A DNA stretch of 64,000 nucleotides from Harmothoe impar (Eukaryota; Annelida; Polychaeta; Phyllodocida; Polynoidae): the NCBI GenBank assembly GCA_947462335.1, contig OX381704.1, positions 41,048,942 to 41,112,941 on the forward strand, given 5' to 3'. The notes under the pieces are model-generated. The model did not search any database and was not told where the DNA came from. It saw only the letters and a list, made by a program, of their open reading frames with translations. Within the stretch, counting starts at the first letter, position 1; each line of letters begins with the position of its first letter. Below, in pieces: positions 40,401 through 52,900 of this stretch. The position numbers and the translations under genes were made by a program.

Positions 40401-42114
40401 GTAATGTATCTTCATGTTATATAGAGCACGAATAATTTTTCTCAGATCATTTTCTATGTGTATCTTTTGAGTCATATTCATTTAAAAATGGCAAGATCAC
40501 TAATATGTACGTTTGTCACAAATGCTATACTGCAAATGGTGCCATAGATTGTTAACTAGCAGTCCAATCCTCTTGTAATTCGAAACACATACTACCCGTG
40601 ACATGTCAACATCAATACCATAGTAAAATATTTTGGAAATTAACTATATTTTTTTAAAGCTTACCAGTATGCTATATAGGATTTGTATGGAAAAATAACT
40701 ATGATTTAATTTTGCCACTTCACCATCCATAGGATTGCTTAGCTCTCTTCACATGGTTGTAATAACTATTTTAAACTTCAGTGTGAGGGGCGGGACGAAC
40801 ATTTTTTTTCAAAAATAATATGTTTTTTAACCTAATATTTTCTATTAAATGCTACAAAAGTAATCATTTTTAATAATTTTTGTTCGTCCCGGGGACCACA
40901 GTGAAGCCTGATGTGTATCCTAATCAATGGTGCTGGTATATTTCATGTGCAATGTATGGTGCAATGGGAAATCCAGTTTATATGACAGAGAGTCAAATCA
41001 GCAGCAGGAAAACAGGTGACAAAACCTGTAATTTGACCCAAAGTGACCCCCAGTGAAGACCCATTTGCACATGTATAGCAAGTACAACCTACTTAATACC
41101 AATGATATTTCAGACTAGCAGATCCATATCTTTCTTTTGAGGGGTTTGAGATTTCTGTGCATTAATTTTCCTTGTCTCTGGAGGCTTGTAAAGATTGACA
41201 TTTTTTCTCTGAGGATCGGCGATTTCGCAGCTATGACTCGTTTATGCGCGGTACCTAATGCAATGCAATATACCCATGATTCCAGGTCAATATGCTCAAA
41301 TTGCAAGAGAAATTGCCAAATTGTCAAAACTTTTCACATGAGCAAGGGAAAATATCTAAATATCTAGATGTTAGAGTAGGCCCAGATCACAACAGATCCT
41401 TAGCAGTTATAGCTCCCTGTATCATTTACATCTGTTGCAATTCAGAGGGAGGTCCCTATATCACAACAGAATCCATAATTCCAGAAAGCTTTAAGAATAA
41501 ATTGCAACGTGGGATTTGAGCTTTAAGTCTCTGGCACCATCCCACCCCCTGGATTGCCCTTTACGGTTTACTCTTATTCTAAAGCATGCCCTTTTCAAGA
41601 CTGGCGCACTATCAAAACCCGGCGCACTAATGCGCGACGGCACTTAAGCTATAACTGGATCCATATACTTAGGTTTTAGTAGGGTTATAATTATTAGCAT
41701 ACCTGTGCTCAACGTTGCTGCCCACCCTGCCTCTGTTTAATTGGAACCATTGTCCATTATGGTAGGTATTTCTCAATGTTGATAATGATATTCAAAGCAA
41801 CAGTGTAAAATAATGTATTTCTTTTACATATACGAATGTACTCATCAACAAAATACGACGTTGCGATCTACATGTATTTGGTCTTAAATTGCGAGAGAGA
41901 AATGACAAGAATCACACCAAACAATAACAAATGTCGACATCGGAGTGCATGAGTATATATGGGTCTGTGGTAATTGACACATGAGAAATTATCGTAACAA
42001 TAAGGGCCTTATCTGAATAATATACCATAATTGACAAGACGTACATGTCTTGTTATGTAGCTTACCTAATGTGAGGCTGGCAATAAAGAGTGCCAATATC
42101 GATTTTAGCCACAT
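31434..42114 (-). CDS. Secreted GCC2/GCC3 (ephrin-receptor-like) Cys-repeat protein, 10 exons
   Basis: The complete model gives 710 aa. Exons (minus strand, 5' to 3'): 42066-42114, 41703-41732, 37738-37767, 37419-37448, 35757-36098, 35280-35636, 34824-35147, 34286-34621, 31966-32286, 31434-31747. All introns are GT-AG and all nine junctions are phase 1. Exon 1 encodes a signal peptide (MWLKSILALFIASLTL). Exons 2-4 are 30-nt microexons giving a Ser/Thr/Pro linker (VPESTADATT, VPESTAEPTT). Exons 5-9 encode modules of 107-119 residues with the pattern CPxGTY, CxxCPxGxYC, CxAGYYCPxGS, YCPxGS; the last exon is similar. There is no transmembrane segment, so it is probably a secreted extracellular-matrix or receptor-like protein. 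Exon 2 is the least certain, being supported only by length, phase and splice sites. Confidence 0.85.
33280..33368. repeat. Direct repeat of about 43 bp
   Basis: CTACCTACCCCCCC, CACCGTTGTTCAATAATG and ACCACTCACT occur twice in tandem in the intron. Confidence 0.75.
33574..33782. mobile_element. Second piggyBac-like MITE with palindromic repeats
   Basis: TTAA at both ends (33,574-33,577 and 33,779-33,782), starting TTAACCCTTTGAGGGCG and ending CACAAAGGGTTAA. It is related to 25,479-25,687 but with the 33-bp repeat on the opposite strand; the core CGACTATAGTCGAT-type palindrome recurs three times (33,690-33,770). Confidence 0.8.
37885..39099. mobile_element. Family H MITE split by a second H copy
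   Basis: The left end CACTGAAAACG at 37,885 and right end TTTTCAGTG at 39,099 are both flanked by TA. Its left part (37,885-38,052) is the unoccupied counterpart of the Polinton target: it carries one CAGGTG at about 37,950 and one TA at the site where the 650-bp MITE entered the other copy. The right part continues at 38,670. Confidence 0.85.
38055..38667. mobile_element. Intact 613-bp family H MITE nested in H
   Basis: Begins CACTGAAAATC and ends TTTTCAGTG, with TA at 38,053-38,054 and 38,668-38,669. Its orientation is opposite to the host copy. It contains no open frame. TA duplication and end sequence fit a Tc1/mariner-type MITE. Confidence 0.85.
39400..42060. other. Large first intron of the Cys-repeat gene and adjacent repeats
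   Basis: Apart from the microexon at 41,703, I see no coding sequence. It contains short inverted words CCGTGAAATAACCC/CCGTATTTCACGG (39,418-39,450) and a perfect 29-bp hairpin at 39,555-39,625. A further copy of the CCGTGAAATAACCC words lies upstream of the gene near 42,501-42,530. GGGCGGGACGAAC near 40,788 has a partial inverted match near 40,880. Confidence 0.5.
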
Positions 42115-43941
42115 CGCTGCTCAACTTGCGCCTACAGCCAAGGAACTATTGCCACAACATATGCCTAGGAACTGAGTTATATCCAAGACCTGCTGGGCTT
42201 CTCTCAAGGCGATAAGAGATAAAAGTATTAATAGTGAAGTTATCATCTCACCGACACTTATTAAAAAGGTTAGAAGTTCATAGATATGGCTTCCATTGTA
42301 TTATTGTGAAATAAGATATCACGAGGTGCCACCTGCCTGTATCACACACATGTCTGCACTTATCCCGTCTCAATAGTTAGCTGATGTTCGATGCTATTTC
42401 ATATGGATAGGGCTATTATTAGTGTTTGAACGGCTATTTATTTTTCATGGAATACGACAGAGCCATTGCTTTAACCAAAGACTCCCGTATTTCATTCCCC
42501 CGTGAAATAACCCATGGCCGTATTTCACGGCCTGTGACGTCATAAAAAATGGCAGTTTGTTTACATCTGAACGGCATAGAAAAGGGTATTTTAGGCTTCC
42601 CCTATCCTAATTTTGGTATTTTGAATCGAAAAACATAAAAATTTAACACAAAGGTACACTCATTTGGGTTGACCCTTGGGCTGTATTTTAGTCGGCCTGC
42701 GGATGTTGATCAATAGCTGTGGAAGATGAATGGAACACACCTGTCTTTTAAGGATCCCATGTTGGGAATAAATAGAATGATATGTGCTGTATAAACTTGC
42801 AGATGGAGCATTGAAGGAGCTCTAGTGCTTGTGGTTGAAAAGAATATTTTAGATTGTCTCTTATTAGCACTCTGTCCCATTGAAGCCTACAGTAACTAGT
42901 TACCCAAAATGATTACGAACGAAACGTTTCGTTCCAGGTTATGAGAAAGGATGTAAAATTCATAACCCTGGTCGAAAACAGGGACGCTCGCGCCCCCTTG
43001 AAGAAAAGTATAACGCGCTCCAAAATAGGGGGTGAAGTCTTTTACACCCCACCCCAATTTGTTTTAGGACCACTCCCAAGGTATTATTGGATAAATGCAT
43101 TGGACATTTTGCTAAGGACTATAACAAACATTTGAGTATTGATTATGATCGTTCAATTATAAATATCGGCTCGTTCCTAAATAGATTCTCGGTTTGAATA
43201 TTCTATATCACAATATATGACTACATGTACAATTTTTACACCTTTCAATCATAACACATGAACCACAATATAAGGCTTTGGCCATTTGAATGTGCTTTTA
43301 TTCAACTACATCTTTAATAATTATCACGTTCAAAGTATACACACACTATGTACAAATATAAATATGGCCTTTGTTATTAATCTGTAATGACTCTATTCAT
43401 TTGGCGTGCTTGTTTTTGGTTATTTCTCTGATTATCTGAGAGAAAGTGTCCAACGAAATTGACAGTTGCTTACTAGAAATGGTTTAAACTGCCTGTTATG
43501 GCCTCATATGATTTGATAATAGACGTCAGTACAAGTTAACATAAGGAAAAGTATCTTTACCATATAATATATTACTATTAAAAACCTATCCAATGAGGTA
43601 GGCATACCTTCGAAATGCAATAATATACACCTATATATTTTCAAATGAGATGAGGCGTGTAGATGTACGGTATATGTATATCGATGCAACATTGCGATAT
43701 GAATAAAAAGTATATTCATACAACACATTTATTAACCACCTTACATGGCATACTGTTATCACAGGCAATTGTGTAATAGTCTGGAATACTTTTGTGGCTC
43801 CCTTGACCATTTCTCCTCCCCAACCCCAACCCTATGTTTGTCTAGCACTGTACAAGCAGAAATAGCTAACTGACGAGAAAGAAATACACCCCATAACAAT
43901 TACCAAATGGGCTGATGAGTATATACATTTGTGTTTAACTG
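42115..43941. other. Intergenic between the Cys-repeat and LRGUK genes
   Basis: No gene recognised. The minus-strand AATAAA near 43,727 is a plausible polyadenylation signal for the LRGUK gene. Short frames are without motif. Confidence 0.5.
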
Positions 43942-46900
43942 TTAAAACTCAGGTAACGCTACTTTCTCTGCTTGTCCTATGGGTGGTAAGACGGGATGTC
44001 GGGAGGAACCCGGCCGTCCCGATTGACTTGAAGGTGTACCGGGAGGCGACATAGCGCCATTTTGTCCACCGGACGCAGACTGTGATGTTCTGGAGCCTGG
44101 CCGAGGAGCCATCGGACCTCCTGAGTAGGATTTTGAATTTGATCCTGACATGAGCTCAAGCGGGTCAACGATGCGGTCAAGGAGCTGCTCTCCCGCGCCA
44201 CCAACCCCTGGGAGCTGCTCGGACCCATCTGGAGAGCCACCCACATCCACATCACGAGCTTCTGAGATGTTGGTCAGCCCAGATGAATGTTCTGATCCAA
44301 AGTCGCTAGAATCGGGGGAGCTGGGAGGTAGGGCATCCATGTTATCTAGCCCATGGAGTGGAGCGGACAGAGACCGCCCGACCATTTCTTCATCACCCAG
44401 CCCCACTTGTGCAGATACTGCCTGTGGAACAGTCCGCGGTGCTCTGAAACCATGATATATAGGATTATACATATGGAAAACAGTCACTATGATAGACATA
44501 ATTGACAATCCTATCGAGGTAGACATTGTTTTCGGAAAAAATGTAGACTCACCAGTGCTGACTTCATGCATTATGAGGACAGGAGCATACTGCATGAAAG
44601 CAATATGCGGCCCTTAAAGGGATAATCAAGTAACTTTTCTATGTATCGGTTCTTATCTTTCATAAAACAGATGGCCCGTCCCAGTATATAAGTTCCAACA
44701 AAACTGGAAATGTCAGCTAGATATTCACAAATAGTAACTAATTTCTTATTGGAAATAAAACCATCTCACTCTTTTAACTGGATTGGGACGAGCTATCACA
44801 TCATACACAGGACAAAATAACAGTAAATTCGCTACTTCCGTTCATGTCAAATATTTATCAGGTTGCATGTTTCCAAGAGCTCATTAGCATTTTGGTTGTG
44901 TGGTATTTTGTGTAGGATGTTCTCCTCTCGGTATTACTTTTAATCGTCATTTATTTTATATAGTGCGCATGCAAATTTGCGAAATAGACGTCCGGGATAC
45001 TTTTCATTCATTTCCTGCGACAGAAATTCAATGAATACAGCGAACACAGAAAATAGCGTATACGTGATTTGCATATAATCATGCAAAATTAAATACAGAT
45101 AAAAAAGATATATCAATAGAACAAGGCCAGGTGTATCTTAAATATGCCAATTGTATATAGCAGAGCAGTTCTCTTGAATTATTTGTTGAACGATTACATT
45201 CATAGAGAACCCCCCGTACCCCATACAGCATATTTACATAGCATTTAATAAATAATTCATTAGTTGTGCATATTAGACCATCTAAGTCCCTCTATAAATT
45301 CGAAAGCAGTTCCTGAGTTTTAGTACATTTCTACTTTGTCTACTGAAAGTTATAGGTTTTCTGTTTCATTTTATATAGATGATTTTTTTGGGGAAGTTAT
45401 AGCCACCTTAGTATGATTGGGAAGGTTGGGGGATCAGCAGTCAAAATGCGAGAGGGAAAAAGAGTCTGAAAACATATTTTGAAACTTTGATTAAAAGTTT
45501 TATCAGCAATGGGGAAGCAGTAATGCACTTTTTATATAATGAGTACAGGTTTAGCGTTGAAAGTAAAAAGCAGGTTGTCTATTGAAATATTTAGATAAAA
45601 CACAAACCCAGGTACATAAGATTCCAACCTGTAAACAGTGTAAAATAGGTAGCTTCATATTCAATATAGGCATTAAATGCATCATACGATGTCCTACCCA
45701 TATAAGACTTGCACAACGATATGCAAAATGTCCAGGCAACGGACGATTTTGTGGTGATGAGCTCAAGACAGGAAATGGAGAGGAATAAACTTGTCCCCCA
45801 TGATTAAAATGTTCAACTTTGAGGCTAATATCCAATATGGTTACAATTAACATCTGTTTATTGTATGTACCTTTGATGCACTAGAAGAAGGTCTCGATTG
45901 ATCATTTCTTTTTTTAAAACCGACTAGTATTTATATATTCATCTTTAACTTAATGCTATGTTTATTTTTTCTTTCCTACTCACTTTTGAAGTATCTGCTC
46001 ATAGAGACTTGGACGCGTGCCTGACACCGCCTCCTTTGCCGCACTGGCCCTTCTTCTCAGTGAGGCTTCTTCCTGAAAAGGTAACAACTCTTTAAAGACC
46101 AGCAAATAGCATTGACTTCTTTTACTGCATCTCCTATATGTTATTTTAAGGATAAAACAGTTACAATATGTGAAGACAAAACCGGATGCATGTGGAGTAG
46201 CCAACATGCAGAGCTTCCATACTCTTTTAAAATGCTTATTGATATAATGGTTGAAAAGGGAATAGTTTACATACATAGCTATAAGTCCAATTAAATACAA
46301 ATGTATAAAGTTATACTAACCACAACTCCACGGCCTGCAGGTGGCATCGGGGACATGGCCATACCGAGGACATTGTTAACACCCTGTGAACCATTATCGG
46401 CCAGGCTGGGCTTGGACCATGTGCGCGCTCCCATCCCGCCAGCACCGCCCGCATTGCCTCCACCTGTTGACCCTATCGTGTCGTTGGTCGCCTCTTTCTC
46501 AAAGAACTGGGACCCCGTGTGGGACTGGTCCATGGCATCAGACATGTCGGGGGAGGGAACGTTCATGCCCAGGTAGTCCATGACTAGCCGACGTAAACGA
46601 CGGTACGAGTCTGTGATGTCATCTATGGGAGAGAAAATCAGCCATGTATATTGAGACTATTGTACATGGATGTATAAACAGTTCACTTTTCACTACTTCT
46701 GTTCCATAAAAGAGAGTCATGGGTCAGCTATTATACGTATCTAATTTGCCCTCCCTAATAAGGGAGTTAATAAGAATATATGGTACCATCGGTACAATTA
46801 TGCGACTCAGATTTATCTAAACACTATAATTATACAAACCACTGTTGATGAACATGTCAAAGAAGCCTGGGTGTTCACGATTATAGTCTGCATAGACATC

Positions 46901-49900
46901 CGCTCGGTTCAGTGTCCACTCAATTTGACTCTCAGAGTACACCCCACGCTCTCGGAGACGGCGCTCGTGTGATTCCCTACTCAGTGGCATAGTGAGAACG
47001 TAGCGTGGCTCAAAGTAGGTGTTCTTGACTGTCAGCACACCCTGGAGGAGGGAATTGAACCAAATATGATGTAATTAGCAATTATCGTACATATGGATAA
47101 ATGAAAACGACAGTGACTGTTTTTTTTCTGTTCATATCATGACTAATACTGTGATAGGTTATCACTATTTGTCTTCTTTTCTTCAAGGTGACACAACCAT
47201 TAGGAATCATAATACATTTGTACTTAATTTCTAAATCCCCCCAATTATTTACATGTATACGTATAAGTATATGAATTATACTATATGAAGATTCTACACT
47301 GATATCTAAGTGAAGAGCAATTCATTAACTCACTTCAAGCTCCATGTGCACAACACAAGCCAAACCTTCTCGCGCGACCGCCTCCACCGAATCAATGGTC
47401 AAACCGTACAGGTTGCCATGGTAACTGTAGGTCTGCAAGAACTTCCCCATTTTCACTTCATTCTCAAACTCCTCCATGTCCATGAAGTGGTAGTCCTTTC
47501 CCTCCTCCTCATCAGGGTGTGGCTTGCGTGTTGTGTGGGAAATGCTAATTGAAGGGGGGGGGGGGGAATCAAAAATAAATAAATCATAGAACCTCCTCTG
47601 GTAGACTAGAAAGATTTCACATTGACTCTTTTTGTTCAGAAATTTAATTTCACATTACCATTGACTCAAGTCGATTATTTAGCACATTCTCCGACATTTC
47701 TGGCGCCACATTTCCATTAAATATTTTTAATTCACCATGATTAAATGATCCTTACCCATATCCAAAATAGTCAGGGAATTCGTCAACCAGCTTCATGGCA
47801 AGGTCCTTCTTCCCAGCACCCTGAGGCCCTACAAGGACCAGCATAGGGTACGGGGTCTCCACACTCGGCAGGGTGCTACAAGAAACAGAGATATAAGGTT
47901 AAGGTTGCAATATTTTGGGACAGTTATGGTATATCATGGAACGTTAAAGTTACGACAGTTAGTAAACTGTCCGATCAGTAAACTGTAGGGCAATCTTCTG
48001 ATAGTCTTGTAATATATGAGAATTTACAGTGGCTTTTTCTGTGAGTAGCGTACTACTCGTTAGTGACTAGAACAGTATTACCCCCAGCAGGTCATAGAGG
48101 GAAAAAAAATATTTGACATGTTCTTTACTTTCCAGTTTCTATATCACGAGGTGACAAGTTAGTAGATGCATTGATCTATTGCAAGACAACACTTAATTAA
48201 CTTGAAAAGCGACGAATCAAATCAAACACCAACTGTAACAGACTCCTATGTCTAAATACCATCAACCTGTGCTTACGTTCTGTCCCTGAACTCTTTACGG
48301 ATATTTTCTTTTTGGGTGCGACGTAATGGTTCGAATTGTTGAAGACAACTTGAACAAAGGTATATTTATACAGCTTACAGAAATCAGCAAGAGGATGCTA
48401 GAGAGGCATTTTCTTTTGAATCTGTATGTATTGATCTACAATCGATTCAGCCGAAAGAATATTTATGTACAAATTAAGTGGTGGAAATGATATTTCTCCA
48501 CAGCAATGTTATTTCTTCAATGTTTAGGATACGTTTGACAGATCTACCTAGGAACCAATCTGTTGCCCACAACAAAATTGTATTGATTCATTTTTTTTAA
48601 ACCTAATTTAAAGTCAGAAAGAAATATATGAGTTACCTGTCAAGCACACGGCTGGGCTGTAGGAACGAGTAGACGACATGCATAATGTGGTCCCGCGCAG
48701 CGATCACTTCCATCTGTGGGTTAAACATGTTCCCGGACGCCACCTATCACGATGTAAAATATGCAATGTGATTGAAAAAGTTCTACATGTGTTTAGATCG
48801 TATGTACATGTGAACATGATCATTGATATGTGTATTTGTAGTTCAATCTCCCTTGTCTCCGTCGCAAAAAAGTCTGCATAAAAGCGCCGGGTTTTTGAAT
48901 ATGCGCCGGTCTTGAATAAGCGACAAAGTTCAAATAACATTAACTGAGAATAGAACTAATAGCACAATTCAAATATAGAATAAGTTAACATGGAACTTTC
49001 GAAAGAACACAACAAATGCAAGGCAGATACACACGTGTAGTTTTGTGAGGCCCCCTTTATCCGATATCTCTATAGTTTTATCATAGAGGGCATGGTACTG
49101 GAATCAACCATGTGGCACCCAATCAGAGACACTCTAGACACTTGATCATGTTTGCCTTAAAAAAGGCTTATAATTTAGACAATTGATAAATATAGTATAC
49201 ACGTATTCATTAGGCGAATCAGCAATTGGTCATCTACATTTAGTGCAGTTTAATATTAATCCCTTCCTCAAAATATTTACCTTCTCTTCAACATCAACCT
49301 TCCGCCGATCGAGCTCGCTGAGTTTCTGGATCTGGAAGACGACTGAGAGGCGGTAGTCGGGCAGTTCTCTGATGGGGTTCCGCTGTAGGTTCAGTTGTCG
49401 GATCAGAGGCAGCTGGGCCACGTACTGAACCTCGGGCAGATCGATAATCTGAAAGGGAAAAAGCATGACATTTCAAACAACACTCAAATAAAATGTTATC
49501 TGTAGTTCCAATTTAATGTCTCGCTCTGAAAACGCTGCGCGATTTGGAAGAGAAATAGTAGCACGTGCAGCATTCTTTTTCTAGCCTTCATGGGTCCCAC
49601 ATATAAAGAATGAATCCATTTCAGTTCAACGGACAAATACTTTTATTGTTTCCCAGTTTATAAGGTGAAATCACCTCTGAGAAATGGCAACAAATTAAAT
49701 CAATACTCACCTCATTGTCTTCCATGTCAATAGACTCGAGGAAGTCATGTCCCTCGAGTCCTCGTAGACTGCGAATCTTGTTGCCAGACAAGTTCAAACT
49801 CTGGAAATGTCATCAGTATCATTATTTGAATTTATTCGGTGAAATTTTCATGGTCCTTTTCAATGTTTGGAATGGTATCAGCGGTACAATTAATAACTTT

Positions 49901-52900
49901 TTTATTCATATAAAGAGAGGCGAGTAAATGAATATGCATGAATACTGATAACTGCTAAAAAAACACATACCTGGATAGTGCGAAGTGATTCAATATTTTC
50001 TATTGTACTGATATCGTTTCCGCTCTGAAAAGTACGGAATGTTAGTAGCATTACATACATGCATGTACAATGTCACAATCATCTATAATATAGGCGAAAT
50101 TCGGAATAAAGTTGCAAAGTATGATAATTGATACAGTCGATGACGGGTAAAATGAATTCACAGACTAGCTCTGACCTTTATATAAAGACATCATGAAGAT
50201 AAAACAACCTACCAGGTCCAGGTATTTTATGGGCAATTTATCCAAACCACTGATCTCAGACAGATGGTTGTGAGCGACGCTCAGGTGTGTTAGCCGCTTA
50301 CAGTTTGAGATGCCACCGATTTTGGAGATCTGGTTATCTGGCAAACGGCTTAAGGAATCAATGCCACATATGATTGAGATGCTAGTCATAATCTGTATAA
50401 AACAGAGAAATGATTTTACATTTTGATAGGCCAGTTATCCAATACCAGTACTTATAATTTCGTAGCTATCCTCATCCCATATTACTATGTCTGTTCGTTG
50501 AACTCAATAGAAATGTCGTGAATTATCTGGCAATATATGTTATACTAGTCTACTGGTTTAGAAACAGAAATCAGAACATCATACGTTAACACAACATTCA
50601 TTCACAGGCCTCTCATCTCGATAAAATAGGGAGGTAGGTGTTTACTATAGACATAGCGGTAAGGATACTGTCGAGGACGAGTTTCTGGAGATAGTGGTGC
50701 TCGGAGAGGTCGGTCATTGTCTTAATTAAGTTGTAAGACATGTTGACGGACTTCAGGTTCTTGGGCGGCTTAAAGTCCAGCAGCTGTGAGATTTGATTAT
50801 GGGAAACGTCCAGCTCCAACAGGTGAGGCATATGACTGAATACCGAGAGATCTGAAAGACAAGATTTTCATTATATTGATTTAATGTTACAATAACTATT
50901 CGTACTAAATCCTACAATTCTACACGATATATCGTTAGACATGATAGATATTTCCTACACTGCAGATAGATGAGCCTGAGCATTAGTAAATGAAGGATTA
51001 AGTAGCTTTTCAATATTAAAAGGTACGTTTTCTACATTTCTGGACTTCTTCAGGGAATTACTACATGTTGTAATTCAAGGTAAGTAAATAATATATTAGC
51101 ATCATATCACTCGACACTGTGAAGTTTATACATGGATTATATATTCTGTGCTTCAAATGTAACTGAATAATTAACCGTACCTGATATTTCATTGTAGGGC
51201 AGTTCAACTGTTTGTAGATGGACAAACTCTCCTAAAATCGTAATGTCGTTAAGGCTCAAACCCTATAAGACAAAAGATGCTATTAATTTACCTGATAAAG
51301 ACTTTCTTCATTTACAGTCGGTAATCTATCAAATTCATAAATATATTTTCTGTTCCGGGGTACTGACTGTGACTATTTCCGACCATGATTATATAGTTGC
51401 ATTCAAGTCACCAGGTATTCGGTACATGATTTAAATTTTAATATATTCTCCGAAAATTAGAGACCGTAAGATATGATTAATATTTCCACACACATGTCCG
51501 TGTCAGGAGAGTGTGCTGATGAATGCTTTATGGTAACTATAAATTATTACTTACTGGCAAAGACAATTTGAGGAAGATGTGTTGTGTTCCGTCCGCACAC
51601 CTTCCCAGGTTGGATAAGCCTTGTCCGACTGACTCTTCATCAAGAACTCCACCTGGTGAGAGCTATTAGAAGAGTGGAAAACCGGAATTAATAATAATAC
51701 ACACCAGGCTGTCTTAATGAATATCGGGTTCGTGCATGAAATGTTAGAGGGTATCGTTGTTACTAACAATGTTAGTGTGGGATTTGGTCTAGGAATCCGC
51801 AATGTTATTATTTCGTATAGATCTATTCCGAGATAAATATCATTACTTAGTCTTAAGTAATTTATATGTGAGTGAGATAGAAAATTGACCAGGGCCCAGG
51901 CAGATCATGATGGTGTAATGTGACTTATGAGATGAGTGATTTAATATTGATTTTTTAATTATTTTTTTTATTAAAGGTATCTAACAAACATAATTCGTCA
52001 CTGACACTGGGCTCGGCAATGCCGTTCTGAGGCCCAGATAAATTTTAATAAAACATTTTAAAAAGTGTTACCGTCCATTGTCTCTGCTTTACTGACGTCC
52101 CCACCATTCAATGGTCCATTGGCATTGGCATTGTCATTGACATTGTGAGTGACGGCCAGTGTGACAAGTGACAACCTATTCTTAAAATCGATAAGGGACA
52201 TCTATCAAAATAAACAAGTGACACAGCAACCCCAGTCTGGTGCTGGGGGTGCGGCATCTTGGGCCCTAGAATTTGTCTACTGAGTAGATCTATTGACCGA
52301 CTACTGCCACTCTACACTAGATGTAGCTACAGACTTTCTGTGTAGACAGTAGAGTGACAGACAGTAGGCCTACCTACTACACATAGATCTACCTAGTCTT
52401 AGGGCTAGGCCAGTATAGAGCGGTTTCAGGTGACGTCACCTATAGCTGCATGAAGCTTTATTAGGGGTGTTGAATATCCCCCATTGGGAGTCCCGCTCAG
52501 GCTCCCATAGAGAATGCACTGTGACGATCTGCACACTGCAGTAAACTCTGGTTTTCTCTAGGATCGACTGGATAAATGTGTTAATATTACAAGACAATAT
52601 ACTAGAGATATAGGGGGCCATGGAAAACTAAGATTTTTATCTATTGAATAAATAGAACTAGTGAAAATATTGTGTACAAGTAGGATAATTGACTGTGCTG
52701 AGTCAAACAGTGCAGGGAGCTATGACCGATTCTGACAATATTTTGTCACAGTTTTCACTCAGCCACACCCAAACCACTAAGCTCATCATTAAGAATCTAT
52801 TCATCAATGTGAACGGATATAAAGCGATTATGGAGAACTGATGTTTATTAAGATTGGATAAAAATAGATAGTAGAAGTATGAGGTGAAAGTTAGGATATC

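Noticed and set aside
46301..46583. Plus-strand frames over the LRGUK C-terminal exon
   Set aside because: They are antisense shadows of a GC-rich coding exon.
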